From: Pseudomonadota bacterium
Lineage (GTDB): Bacteria > Pseudomonadota > Gammaproteobacteria > Burkholderiales > Gallionellaceae
Assembly (NCBI GenBank): GCA_021781695.1
Contig: JAJXWG010000119.1
Coordinates: forward strand, 1-5,671
Reading direction: 5' to 3'
DNA: 5,671 bases
The translations under genes were made by a program, and so were the position numbers. The notes under the pieces are model-generated. The model saw only the letters and a program-made list of their open reading frames with translations, made no database searches and had not been told where the DNA came from. Positions 1 through 5,671 of the stretch are shown piece by piece (the first letter of the stretch is position 1; every line of letters starts with the position of its first letter).

Positions 1-1083
1 CTTTTCTCCACGGGAGAGCATTTCACTGATGCGTTTATGCGCAGCATCCCGGCCGGTGAGCAGGCGCCCCGAAAGCAATATCGTTTCGCCAGGCTGCCAT
101 TCTCCGATTTGAGCGCGAGTGAGGTTGTCGAGATTCACGCGCCTGGCATCCTTCGCAGGCTGCCACTTCACATCGGGATAATCGGAAAGCTTAGGCGGCG
201 TAAACTCTGCCCTGCCCGACCCGTCCAGCTCGAAATGCGCATGCCTTGTGGCCGCACAATTGGGAATGATTGCAACGGGTTTCGATGCCGCATGCGTCGG
301 GTAATCCAGTATCCTGACATCCAATACCGTCGTCAATCCGCCCAACCCCTGCGCGCCGATGCCCAGCGCATTGATCCTGTCATACAGCTCGATGCGCAAA
401 GATTCGATCCGATTGGCCGCACCGCGCGCCTTCAGTTCATTCATATCCATGGGCTGCATCAGCGCCTCCTTGGCCAGCAGCACGGACTTTTCCGCCGTCC
501 CGCCTATGCCTATGCCCAGCATGCCCGGCGGACACCAGCCAGCACCCATGCCCTCCACGCTCTTCAACACCCATTCGACGATATCGTCTCCCGGATTCAG
601 CATTTTCATCACAGCCTTGTTTTCCGAACCTCCGCCCTTGGCTGCGATGCGCACGTCGACCTTGTCGCCCTGCACCAATTCGACATGCACGACGGCAGGC
701 GTATTGTCGCGCGTATTCTTGCGCTCCCCCGCGGGGTCCGCGACGATGGAAGCGCGCAGCACATTGTCCGGATCAAGATATGCAAGACGCACGCCTTCAT
801 TGACCATTTCCACTACATCAAGTGTGGCATCCCAGCGCACCTGCATGCCCACCCTGACGAATGCCACCACTATCCCAGTATCCTGACAAATCGGGCGATG
901 GCCCATCGCGCACATGCGGGAATTGGCGAGTATCTGCGCCATGGCATCCTTCGCGGCCGGCGCCTGCTCGATCGCATACGCATTCCCCAGCGCCCGTATG
1001 AAATCGGCAGGGTGATAATATGAAATGAACTGCAATGCATCTTTGATGCTGTCTATGAAATCCTGCTGACGAATAATAGTCAT
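1..1083 (-). CDS. fumA: Fumarate hydratase class I (iron-sulfur fumarase, single chain), N-terminal 361 residues; 3' end outside window
   Basis: Class I fumarase interconverts fumarate and L-malate in the TCA cycle, in the cytoplasm, using an oxygen-sensitive [4Fe-4S] cluster. The minus-strand frame is open from the ATG at 1083 to the window edge and begins MTIIRQQDFIDSIKDALQF. Three cysteines lie where cluster ligands are expected: C66 in RPICQDTG, C184 in GWCPPGMLGIGIGG and C276 in PNCAATRH. Their spacing (118 and 92 residues) is close to that of E. coli FumA as I recall it. The stretch LSGRLLTGRDAAHKR (about 337-351) is the start of the C-terminal (beta-like) domain. Because the frame continues into it without a stop, this is the fused single-chain form, usually about 500-550 residues, not the two-subunit type. 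CAGGA 5 bases before the ATG supports the start. It is transcribed away from the DUF4149 gene. The symbol is by family; fumA versus fumB naming is not resolvable. Confidence 0.95.
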   Translation of the reverse strand, partial: MTIIRQQDFIDSIKDALQFISYYHPADFIRALGNAYAIEQAPAAKDAMAQILANSRMCAMGHRPICQDTGIVVAFVRVGMQVRWDATLDVVEMVNEGVRLAYLDPDNVLRASIVADPAGERKNTRDNTPAVVHVELVQGDKVDVRIAAKGGGSENKAVMKMLNPGDDIVEWVLKSVEGMGAGWCPPGMLGIGIGGTAEKSVLLAKEALMQPMDMNELKARGAANRIESLRIELYDRINALGIGAQGLGGLTTVLDVRILDYPTHAASKPVAIIPNCAATRHAHFELDGSGRAEFTPPKLSDYPDVKWQPAKDARRVNLDNLTRAQIGEWQPGETILLSGRLLTGRDAAHKRISEMLSRGEK

Positions 1084-1230
1084 GACTATCCTGTTGGCGT
1101 ATCGGGAAAATTAGCGCAGAAAACCCCCGGCATTTTCATCTTCCATGGTTCATGCTACCAGCAGACGTGCAATAAAGCGATACTTGCGCTACGCTATCGG
1201 CAGGCCGCTTGCCTGATCCCTCCTTATGAC
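1084..1230. other. Divergent intergenic spacer between fumarase and DUF4149 gene, with two small inverted repeats
   Basis: This 147-bp spacer must hold the promoters of both divergent genes, but I see no clear -35/-10 pair on either strand. Two small inverted repeats lie back to back on its right side. The first is CGATA (1178-1182) with TATCG (1195-1199), enclosing GCG (1186-1188) and CGC (1192-1194). The second is CAGGC (1201-1205) with GCCTG (1211-1215), five-base loop. The second ends 15 bases before the DUF4149 start codon and could hinder ribosome access or be part of an operator; neither role is proven. The stems are short and could be chance. Confidence 0.4.
1089..1093 (-). promoter_or_regulatory. 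Shine-Dalgarno site of the fumarase gene
   Basis: On the minus strand CAGGA lies five bases ahead of the ATG at 1083. No other in-frame start with a comparable site was seen, so it fixes the N-terminus. Confidence 0.65.
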
Positions 1231-1710
1231 ATGAAAAATATCAGCCATCATCTCGCATCGCTTGCGATCACTGCCTGGGTTGGCAGCCTGTGGGCCATCA
1301 GCTACCTTGCAGCCCCGGTGCTTTTCTACATGCAGCCCGACAGGGAACTGGCAGGCAGCCTGGCAGGGCACATGTTCTCTGCCATGCACGATATCGGCCT
1401 CGTTTGCGGCGTATATCTGCTCACGTATCTTTTCTGGCGATTTAAGCGGGCAGCGGCCCGGCAACCGATGTTTTGGGCATCCAGTCTGATGCTCTTGATC
1501 ACCCTGATCATGCTGTTTTATTTCGAGCCCACAATGAACGGTTTGAAAGCAGAGGCCCTGCCGCTTGACGTGATGCATAGCGCCTATGCCGCAAGATTCA
1601 GGATGCTGCACGGCATTTCGCAAATGCTAACGCTCGCAGAGAGCCTCGTCGGCGCCTATCTCGTGATCAAATATCGCCCGCATAGCACATTACAGGAAGA
1701 ATTTGTTTGA
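1231..1710 (+). CDS. DUF4149 domain membrane protein (TMEM205-like), 159 aa
   Basis: A small integral inner-membrane protein of unknown function. About four hydrophobic helices are visible: residues 8-30, 50-69, 80-97 and 125-146. Family-like stretches are WVGSLWAISYLAAPVLF near the N-terminus, FYFEPTMNGLK after the third helix, and FRMLHGISQMLTL leading into the fourth; together these fit the DUF4149 pattern. The length is normal for the family. The start at 1231 is the only ATG, GTG or TTG I found in frame within the upstream spacer. It has no good Shine-Dalgarno sequence: the bases ahead (CCCTCCTT) are the complement of one, so translation may be weak. In other betaproteobacteria, as I recall, such genes often sit near greA, yhbY and ftsH; here the neighbour is a divergent fumarase. 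It is followed by an 83-bp gap with a new promoter, so it is probably a single-gene unit. Confidence 0.85.
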   Translation: MKNISHHLASLAITAWVGSLWAISYLAAPVLFYMQPDRELAGSLAGHMFSAMHDIGLVCGVYLLTYLFWRFKRAAARQPMFWASSLMLLITLIMLFYFEPTMNGLKAEALPLDVMHSAYAARFRMLHGISQMLTLAESLVGAYLVIKYRPHSTLQEEFV

Positions 1711-1728
1711 CTTTTATCAATTCCCCAC

Positions 1729-1756
1729 TTGCATTAACAATATTACTGTATATACT
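1729..1756 (+). promoter_or_regulatory. Predicted sigma70-type promoter of the 53-residue small gene
   Basis: TTGCAT (1729-1734) and TATACT (1751-1756) are separated by 16 bases in an AT-rich stretch. Each box differs from consensus at only one or two positions. The expected start of transcription is near 1763, giving a leader of about 30 bases before the ATG at 1794. Confidence 0.6.
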
Positions 1757-1781
1757 GCACCCAAAGCGACAAGCTTCAAGT

Positions 1782-1786
1782 GGAGG
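1782..1786 (+). promoter_or_regulatory. Strong Shine-Dalgarno site of the 53-residue small gene
   Basis: GGAGG lies seven bases before the ATG at 1794. This is the best ribosome binding site I found in the window, and a main reason to treat the following short frame as a real gene. Confidence 0.75.
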
Positions 1787-1793
1787 ATAAGCG

Positions 1794-1955
1794 ATGGAAC
1801 AGTCATTTTCACACGGCCTACTCTATTCGGTTGCACCTGAAAATCTTTCCAAACTTCATCTCAAGGATGAAGAAGCAGTGGACGATTTCGAATGGGAAAA
1901 GCAGGATTCCCTGATTAGCAAGCTAATCGCGGTGATGATCGCCCGCTTCAGATAA
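1794..1955 (+). CDS. Small acidic protein of unknown function, 53 aa
   Basis: I do not recognise this protein. It starts MEQSFSHGLLYSVAPENLSK and ends at TAA 1953-1955. A near-consensus promoter and a GGAGG site at ideal spacing argue that it is expressed. It has three visible parts: an uncharged N-terminus (about 3-15), an acidic centre (residues 25-38: seven Asp/Glu, plus F32 and W34), and a C-terminal stretch SLISKLIAVMIARFR (39-53) that alternates hydrophobic and basic residues and could be an amphipathic helix. There is no signal peptide, no cysteine and no long hydrophobic segment, so it is probably cytoplasmic or peripherally membrane-bound. It lies 123 bp upstream of glrK on the same strand, with no obvious terminator between, so read-through into the kinase operon is possible. 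It could be a small regulator or adaptor; no function can be assigned. Confidence 0.7.
   Translation: MEQSFSHGLLYSVAPENLSKLHLKDEEAVDDFEWEKQDSLISKLIAVMIARFR
1913..1928. repeat. Perfect 7-2-7 inverted repeat inside the small gene
   Basis: GATTAGC (1913-1919) and GCTAATC (1922-1928) are perfect reverse complements around a central AA. The repeat lies near the 3' end of the 53-residue gene, over codons 40-45. A two-base loop is too tight for an ideal RNA hairpin, so in RNA the end pair would open, or the element may work as a DNA operator. It could also be chance constrained by the codons. Confidence 0.5.
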
Positions 1956-2022
1956 ACCAATACCAACCCGCATAAGCCTCGCCTCCAGTCTCTAGCTGCT
2001 CCTCACCGCCTGCCAACGGAAA

Positions 2023-2031
2023 TGGTAAAAT
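2023..2031 (+). promoter_or_regulatory. Predicted extended -10 promoter of the glrK operon
   Basis: TGG followed by TAAAAT (2026-2031) makes an extended -10 element. No convincing -35 lies 16-18 bases upstream (the region reads TCACCG), as is common for extended -10 promoters. Transcription would start near 2038, about 40 bases before the preferred glrK start. I found no sigma54-type site (GG and GC pairs 10 bases apart in context) here, so the operon seems to be expressed by the main sigma factor and not by its own GlrR. Confidence 0.5.
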
Positions 2032-2038
2032 CGCGACC

Positions 2039-2061
2039 ATCGGCAAATGCCGATTTTGCCG
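2039..2061 (+). repeat. Leader hairpin region with two mutually exclusive stems ahead of glrK
   Basis: ATCGGCA (2039-2045) and TGCCGAT (2048-2054) form a perfect 7-bp inverted repeat around AA. A second pairing is possible: CGGCAAA (2041-2047) with TTTGCCG (2055-2061), 7 bp with a 7-base loop. The two cannot form at once. The first stem is followed by TTTT, so it looks like a tiny terminator. If transcription starts near 2038, the hairpin is the very 5' end of the mRNA, where it might protect the transcript or affect early elongation. Confidence 0.5.
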
Positions 2062-2078
2062 GCTTGCGCCATACACCG

Positions 2079-3539
2079 ATGAGCAACAAGATTACATTCA
2101 TAGAAAAATTGTCAGGTTGGCACCCCAAGTCCTTTTCCGGACTTATTCTGGCAGGCTTTCTGCTGGCCTCGTTGCCGCTGATGCTTTCACTCATGTACAG
2201 CGCAGCATCGATCAACCAGCTTGCAAAACAAAACCGTCAGGTGGTTTACAAGGCGGAACAAATTGCGCATTTCAGCCGGCTGTTGATCGATTATGCGACG
2301 ACAATGGAACACAGTGTGAAATTGTCATCCATTCTGGCTGACGAATCCTTGCTGAAAAATTATTACCAGAATCGCGAGAAGTTCAGGGAAACCCTTGCGA
2401 ATCTCGGCACCCTTCCGCTCACGCCCAAACAGGGTGAACTGCTGCAAACAATAGATACTGCCGAATCGGCCATTTTTCAAGAAGTCACGGCCCAGTCTCA
2501 TCAAAACGAGTGGCATGTCGATTTTTCTCCGCTGATGGACTCGACGCAAAGTTTTCTCAATCACGGGGATGCCCCGATTGAACGCGAAGTGGGCGCAATG
2601 CAGGAAATGGCTGACCAGGCAAACAGGATTATCGTCTGGCTGCTGATCGCGCTGATACCTGTTGTGATCCTGCTTGCCTTCGGGTTTTCCATACTGATTG
2701 CAAGACCCATACGGCAAATCGATGAAGTGATACGCGCCATGGGAAATGGGAACCTGTCGAATGCCGTCCGGATAAAAGGACCGCAGGATTTACAGCAACT
2801 GGGAGACAGACTGGACTGGATGCGCCTGCGGCTTCTGGAAATCGAACAACAGAAATCCACTTTTCTTCAGCATGTGTCTCACGAACTCAAAACACCTCTC
2901 ACCTCAATCCGTGAAGGCGCCAATCTGCTCTCGGAAGGCATTGCAGGCGCGCTCACCGCAAACCAGCAGGAAATCGTCAGGATACTTGCCACCAACAGCA
3001 TTCAATTGCAAAAACGCATCGAAGACCTGTTAAACTTCAGTGCGCTTCAATCCGAAAAAGTGGTGCTCATCAAACAGAAAGTAGCGCTCAGGCCTCTGCT
3101 CGAACTCGTGGTGCACGACCAATATCTGGCCATAACCAATAAAACGCTGCGGATTGAACTGCTTTGCCCTGAAATATCGATGACTTGCGACGAACAAAAA
3201 TTCAGAACAATTGTGGACAACCTCCTATCCAACGCGATCAAGTATTCCCCGCCCGGAGGGCTCATCAAACTCCATGCAACAAAGACGGACCGCGCCTTGA
3301 GACTGGATGTGATCGATTTCGGCCAGGGTATAGACAACATGGACAAAGAAAAAATTTTTGAGGCTTTCTATCAGGGGCGCAGAGCGCCCCAGTCGCACAT
3401 CAGAGGAACCGGGCTGGGCTTGTCCATTGCTCGCGAATACACGCTTGCGCATGGTGGCACGATAACGCTTGCCGAACAAGAAGAAGGCACATGCTTCAGG
3501 CTGGAATTTCCATTGAACCCGAACGTTGCTGCAAAATAA
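2079..3539 (+). CDS. glrK: Sensor histidine kinase GlrK (QseE-type), 486 aa
   Basis: Inner-membrane sensor kinase that phosphorylates the response regulator encoded two genes downstream. Domain order: cytoplasmic N-terminus; first membrane helix about 19-40; periplasmic sensor part about 41-183, predicted helical; second helix about 184-207; HAMP linker about 208-258; dimerisation domain with the phospho-acceptor H268 in SHELKTP; ATPase domain with N-box DNLLSNAIKYSP (380-391), G1 box VIDFGQGI (411-418), F-box FEAFYQG (427-433) and G2 box RGTGLGLSI (442-450). All catalytic motifs are intact. HELKTPLTSIREG followed by LQKRIEDLL resembles E. coli GlrK closely. The frame can be extended to an ATG at 2022, but that codon lies in the predicted promoter, so I prefer 2079. 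This start has no clear Shine-Dalgarno sequence, and TTG 2064 is also possible. The gene is first in a three-gene operon, with an 8-bp gap to the lipoprotein gene. Confidence 0.9.
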   Translation: MSNKITFIEKLSGWHPKSFSGLILAGFLLASLPLMLSLMYSAASINQLAKQNRQVVYKAEQIAHFSRLLIDYATTMEHSVKLSSILADESLLKNYYQNREKFRETLANLGTLPLTPKQGELLQTIDTAESAIFQEVTAQSHQNEWHVDFSPLMDSTQSFLNHGDAPIEREVGAMQEMADQANRIIVWLLIALIPVVILLAFGFSILIARPIRQIDEVIRAMGNGNLSNAVRIKGPQDLQQLGDRLDWMRLRLLEIEQQKSTFLQHVSHELKTPLTSIREGANLLSEGIAGALTANQQEIVRILATNSIQLQKRIEDLLNFSALQSEKVVLIKQKVALRPLLELVVHDQYLAITNKTLRIELLCPEISMTCDEQKFRTIVDNLLSNAIKYSPPGGLIKLHATKTDRALRLDVIDFGQGIDNMDKEKIFEAFYQGRRAPQSHIRGTGLGLSIAREYTLAHGGTITLAEQEEGTCFRLEFPLNPNVAAK

Positions 3540-3547
3540 AGAACCCG

Positions 3548-4093
3548 ATGATCAAAAAACAGTATACACCGATTATTGCACTCCTGCTTGGCGCATGCAC
3601 AGCCACTACATCAGCGCCACAACCCTCACCGCAGCCCGTTCGCACCCCTGCGGTTTACTGTGCACCCGTAAAGGAAAATCCCAAACTCGGTGAAATCGTA
3701 CGTTACTATTCCCGCATCAGCGCGCTAACCTTGCCCGACGCTGCCAACGAATACAATGCCGTAAGCCGGAACTTCTCAAAAAACCCGAACAATATTGAAC
3801 GCATCAAGCTGGCCATGCTGCTTTCTTTGCCCAACACCGCTTTTCACAACACGGCAGCCGCGCTCGACCTGCTTGAAACCTGGCCCGATCAGCCCGCCGA
3901 TTCCTCATCCGAACTGCGCGACCTGGCCAGGCTTTTCGGCGCACTGCTTGTCCAGCAGAGACAGGCTGAGGAAACCGTGAGTGATCTTGGAAAATCCCTG
4001 GCAAACGAAAAAATGCATTCCAAATCTCTGCAGGGAAAGATAGACGCAATCAAGGCCTTCGAAATCAATCAGACGCACCGGGATCAACCATGA
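3548..4093 (+). CDS. qseG: QseG-like outer-membrane lipoprotein of the GlrKR system, 181 aa
   Basis: A predicted lipoprotein: the short N-terminus MIKKQYTPIIALLLGAC has a lipobox LGAC with C17 as the lipidated residue. Position +2 is Thr, not Asp, so sorting to the outer membrane is expected. A Pro/Ser/Thr-rich linker follows (about 20-36), then a helical region (about 45-130), and a C-terminal charged helix (about 132-172) that looks like a coiled coil. In E. coli the protein at this operon position, QseG, binds and activates the kinase from the outer membrane. The gene order and the shape (lipobox, helical body, coiled-coil tail) match; length is shorter than the roughly 237 residues of E. 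coli QseG, and I see little clear sequence identity, so the name rests mostly on context. Start 3548 is chosen because it puts the basic residues and hydrophobic core right before the lipobox; an ATG at 3491 would add 19 residues that overlap glrK. Its stop overlaps the glrR start. Confidence 0.75.
   Translation: MIKKQYTPIIALLLGACTATTSAPQPSPQPVRTPAVYCAPVKENPKLGEIVRYYSRISALTLPDAANEYNAVSRNFSKNPNNIERIKLAMLLSLPNTAFHNTAAALDLLETWPDQPADSSSELRDLARLFGALLVQQRQAEETVSDLGKSLANEKMHSKSLQGKIDAIKAFEINQTHRDQP
4090..4093 (+). other. ATGA stop/start overlap of the lipoprotein gene and glrR
   Basis: The glrR start ATG (4090-4092) and the lipoprotein stop TGA (4091-4093) share two bases. Such overlaps usually mean that ribosomes terminating on the first gene re-initiate on the second, keeping the two products in proportion. 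Confidence 0.85.
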
Positions 4094-5472
4094 GCGCGGC
4101 ACGGCTTTCCGCGAGAATACTGATCGTGGACGACGATGCAGACCTGCTGCACCTGTTGTCGATGCGGCTTGTCTCGGCAGGATATGAAGTCGAATCGGCC
4201 GACAGCGCTGAGGCCGCGATCAAGTTTCTGGAGATGGCAAGACCCCAGCTCGTGATCACCGACATGCGCATGCATGGCATGGACGGCATGGCGCTGTTCG
4301 AGCACATACACAGAAGCATGCCCGCGCTCCCTGTCATCATGCTCACCGCGCATGGCACCATTCCTGACGCCGTTGCGGCTACACAGCGCGGACTGTTTGG
4401 CTACCTGACCAAGCCCTTCGACAGCGCGGTACTGCTGGAACATATTTCAAGAGCGCTGCAGTTTTCATCCCCGGCATCGCAACCGTCAGAGCATTGGCGC
4501 GAAGACATCGTCACCCAGAGCAGCGTCATGGAAGACATCCTGATGAAGGCCAGACTGGTGGCGAGTGGCGATGCAAGTGTGCTGATCAGGGGAGCCAGCG
4601 GAACCGGCAAGGAGTTGCTTGCGCATGCCATACACAATGCAAGCCCGCGCGCGAAAAACCAGTTTGTAGCCATCAACTGCGCAGCGATACCCGAACAACT
4701 TCTCGAATCCGAACTTTTCGGACATACCAAAGGCGCCTTCACGGGCGCAGTCCGCGATCACAAGGGATTGTTCCAGTCGGCAAATGGTGGCACGATTTTC
4801 CTCGATGAAATCGGCGACATGCCGCTTGCTTTGCAAAGCAAACTGCTGCGCGTGCTCCAGGAAAAACAGGTGACCCCCGTCGGTGCAACCCATGCGGTTG
4901 CCCTCGACGTGCGCATCATTTCCGCAACCCACCGCGATCTGAAAGCTGAAATCAAAGCCGGGAACTTCCGCGAAGACATCTATTACCGCCTCAATGTCGT
5001 CGAACTGGTCATCCCGGCATTGTCTCAGCGCCGAGAGGACATCCCGCTGCTGGCCATGCACTTCCTGTCGGTGCTTGCAAAAAAATACAACCGGAATATC
5101 AACGGTTTTTCCCAGGAAGCGATGGAGGCGCTGGTCAGGGCGCCATGGCCCGGAAATGTCAGGCAACTTCTGAATGTTGTCGAACACAGCGTGGCGCTTT
5201 GCACAACGCCGCTGATCTCGTCCGTGCTGGTTCAGCAGACCATGCATCAGGAAGAGGAAATGCTGCTCTCGCTTGAAGAGGGCAAGAAGCGTTTTGAACG
5301 TGAGTATCTGATCCGCATACTCAAGATCACGGAAGGCAACGTTACTCAGGCAGCCAGGTTATCCAAACGGAACCGCACCGAATTTTACAAGCTGCTTCAG
5401 AAACACCAGCTCGACCCGGCTTCGATAAGACAGGACATGACGGAACATCCCGACGTAAATCAGGCAGTGTGA
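4090..5472 (+). CDS. glrR: Sigma54-dependent response regulator GlrR (QseF-type), 460 aa
   Basis: NtrC-family transcription activator, the partner of GlrK. The receiver domain (about 8-122) has acidic residues D14/D15, phospho-acceptor D58 in VITDMR, T86 and K108 in LTKPF. The AAA+ domain (about 142-370) has Walker A GASGTGKE (168-175), the sigma54-contact loop GAFTGA (215-220), Walker B GGTIFLDEI (233-241), ISATHRDL (277-284), arginines R294 and R300 of FREDIYYRLNV, and WPGNVRQL (353-360). A Fis-type helix-turn-helix closes the protein, with GNVTQAARLSKRNRTEFYKLL (416-436); RNRTEFYKLL is characteristic of GlrR. Length is normal and no key residue is missing. The start ATG shares bases with the lipoprotein stop (ATGA), which implies translational coupling; GGGA at 4080-4083 is a modest ribosome site. 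In enterobacteria GlrR activates glmY and rpoE through sigma54; targets here cannot be seen. The 3' end overlaps the convergent glucan gene. Confidence 0.95.
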   Translation: MSAARLSARILIVDDDADLLHLLSMRLVSAGYEVESADSAEAAIKFLEMARPQLVITDMRMHGMDGMALFEHIHRSMPALPVIMLTAHGTIPDAVAATQRGLFGYLTKPFDSAVLLEHISRALQFSSPASQPSEHWREDIVTQSSVMEDILMKARLVASGDASVLIRGASGTGKELLAHAIHNASPRAKNQFVAINCAAIPEQLLESELFGHTKGAFTGAVRDHKGLFQSANGGTIFLDEIGDMPLALQSKLLRVLQEKQVTPVGATHAVALDVRIISATHRDLKAEIKAGNFREDIYYRLNVVELVIPALSQRREDIPLLAMHFLSVLAKKYNRNINGFSQEAMEALVRAPWPGNVRQLLNVVEHSVALCTTPLISSVLVQQTMHQEEEMLLSLEEGKKRFEREYLIRILKITEGNVTQAARLSKRNRTEFYKLLQKHQLDPASIRQDMTEHPDVNQAV

Positions 5473-5671
5473 AACTGGTATAGCCAGGTCTCTGTCAGCG
5501 TTTGTGCGCCTGCTTTAAGATAAAGACGGATGTCGACTGTTTCTTCCGCCTCCAGATCAAAAAAGGCGCGCCAGTGCCCTGCTTCTCCAGAGGGCACCGC
5601 TTCGGTCATCACATTGGATATCTTGCCGCCTGTGCTGGTCAGCACCGCTTCCGGGCTGATTCCGGCAGCAA
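5460..5671 (-). CDS. Periplasmic glucan biosynthesis protein (OpgG/OpgD, MdoG family), C-terminal part; 5' end outside window
   Basis: The family acts in the periplasm on the making or shaping of osmoregulated glucans (branched beta-glucans), usually with the membrane glucosyltransferase OpgH. The minus-strand frame is open from the right edge to the TGA at 5460-5462. It shows about 69 residues, from AAGISPEAV at the edge, through TGGKISNVMTE, HWRAFFDLEAEETVDIRLYL and LTETWLYQF to the end. The pattern GGKISN, then WRxFFDL, then a strand DIRLYLKAG and a terminal LTETWLYQ, is that of the immunoglobulin-like C-terminal domain of this family; the whole protein is normally about 500 residues. The paralogue (OpgG or OpgD) cannot be told from the tail. 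An internal GTG at 5643-5645 is not a start: similarity clearly extends upstream of it. It converges on glrR and overlaps it by 13 bp. Confidence 0.8.
   Translation of the reverse strand, partial: AAGISPEAVLTSTGGKISNVMTEAVPSGEAGHWRAFFDLEAEETVDIRLYLKAGAQTLTETWLYQFHTA

Noticed and set aside
37..1023. Long plus-strand open frame of 328 codons opposite the fumarase gene
   Set aside because: It is the antisense shadow of a clear class I fumarase; its protein is rich in His and Arg with no recognisable domain, as expected from the complement of a coding sequence.
2118..2133. TGGCAC at the beginning of glrK as a possible sigma54 -24 element
   Set aside because: The expected TTGC -12 element is absent (the bases are GTCC), and it lies inside the coding sequence.
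3452..3472. Sigma54-like promoter match (GTGGCAC ... CTTGCC) near the end of glrK
   Set aside because: The GG and GC pairs are 13 bases apart, not 10, and the bases encode the conserved HGGTITLAE end of the kinase.
3491..3547. Longer start of the lipoprotein gene at ATG 3491
   Set aside because: It would overlap glrK by 49 bp and put 19 polar residues ahead of a signal sequence that is already complete from 3548.
4787..4802. TGGCAC in glrR as a possible sigma54 -24 element
   Set aside because: No GC pair at the right distance; the codons belong to the Walker B motif GGTIFLDE.
4486..5247. Minus-strand open frame of 253 codons inside glrR
   Set aside because: It lies antisense to the highly conserved AAA+ domain of glrR and its product has no family features.
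5632..5645. Hairpin GTGCT/AGCAC in the glucan gene
   Set aside because: A 5-bp stem within a coding region with no T-tract; likely chance and not a terminator.

Overview
The window reads as a chromosomal segment from a betaproteobacterium of moderate G+C content. The basis is the protein flavour: a single-chain class I fumarase, a GlrK/lipoprotein/GlrR signalling cassette and an OpgG/OpgD-type glucan protein. A Nitrosomonadales-like host is a guess from memory of such proteins and cannot be proved here. There are no signs of mobile elements, CRISPR arrays, tRNA or rRNA.

Layout. Bases 1-1083 (minus strand) hold the first 361 residues of an iron-sulfur fumarate hydratase that runs off the left edge. 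A 147-bp divergent spacer separates it from a four-helix membrane protein of the DUF4149 type (1231-1710, plus). Next comes a 53-residue acidic protein (1794-1955, plus) that I do not recognise; it has a good sigma70-type promoter and a strong Shine-Dalgarno sequence. After a 123-bp gap with its own extended -10 promoter and a hairpin lies a tight three-gene operon on the plus strand: sensor kinase glrK (2079-3539), an outer-membrane-type lipoprotein resembling QseG (3548-4093) and the sigma54-dependent response regulator glrR (4090-5472). The last 212 bases (minus strand) are the 3' end of a periplasmic glucan biosynthesis protein of the OpgG/OpgD family, whose stop codon lies inside the end of glrR.

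How it fits together. GlrK, QseG and GlrR (also QseE-QseG-QseF) form a known envelope-sensing system in enterobacteria. There the lipoprotein promotes kinase activity, and phosphorylated GlrR activates sigma54 promoters of small-RNA and envelope-stress genes. The same order kinase-lipoprotein-regulator is kept here, with an 8-bp gap and an ATGA overlap, so the three are almost certainly co-expressed. The glucan gene and the small acidic protein next door may share an envelope theme with it, but that is inference. The least explained part is 1711-2078: the 53-residue gene, two promoters and two perfect 7-2-7 inverted repeats.
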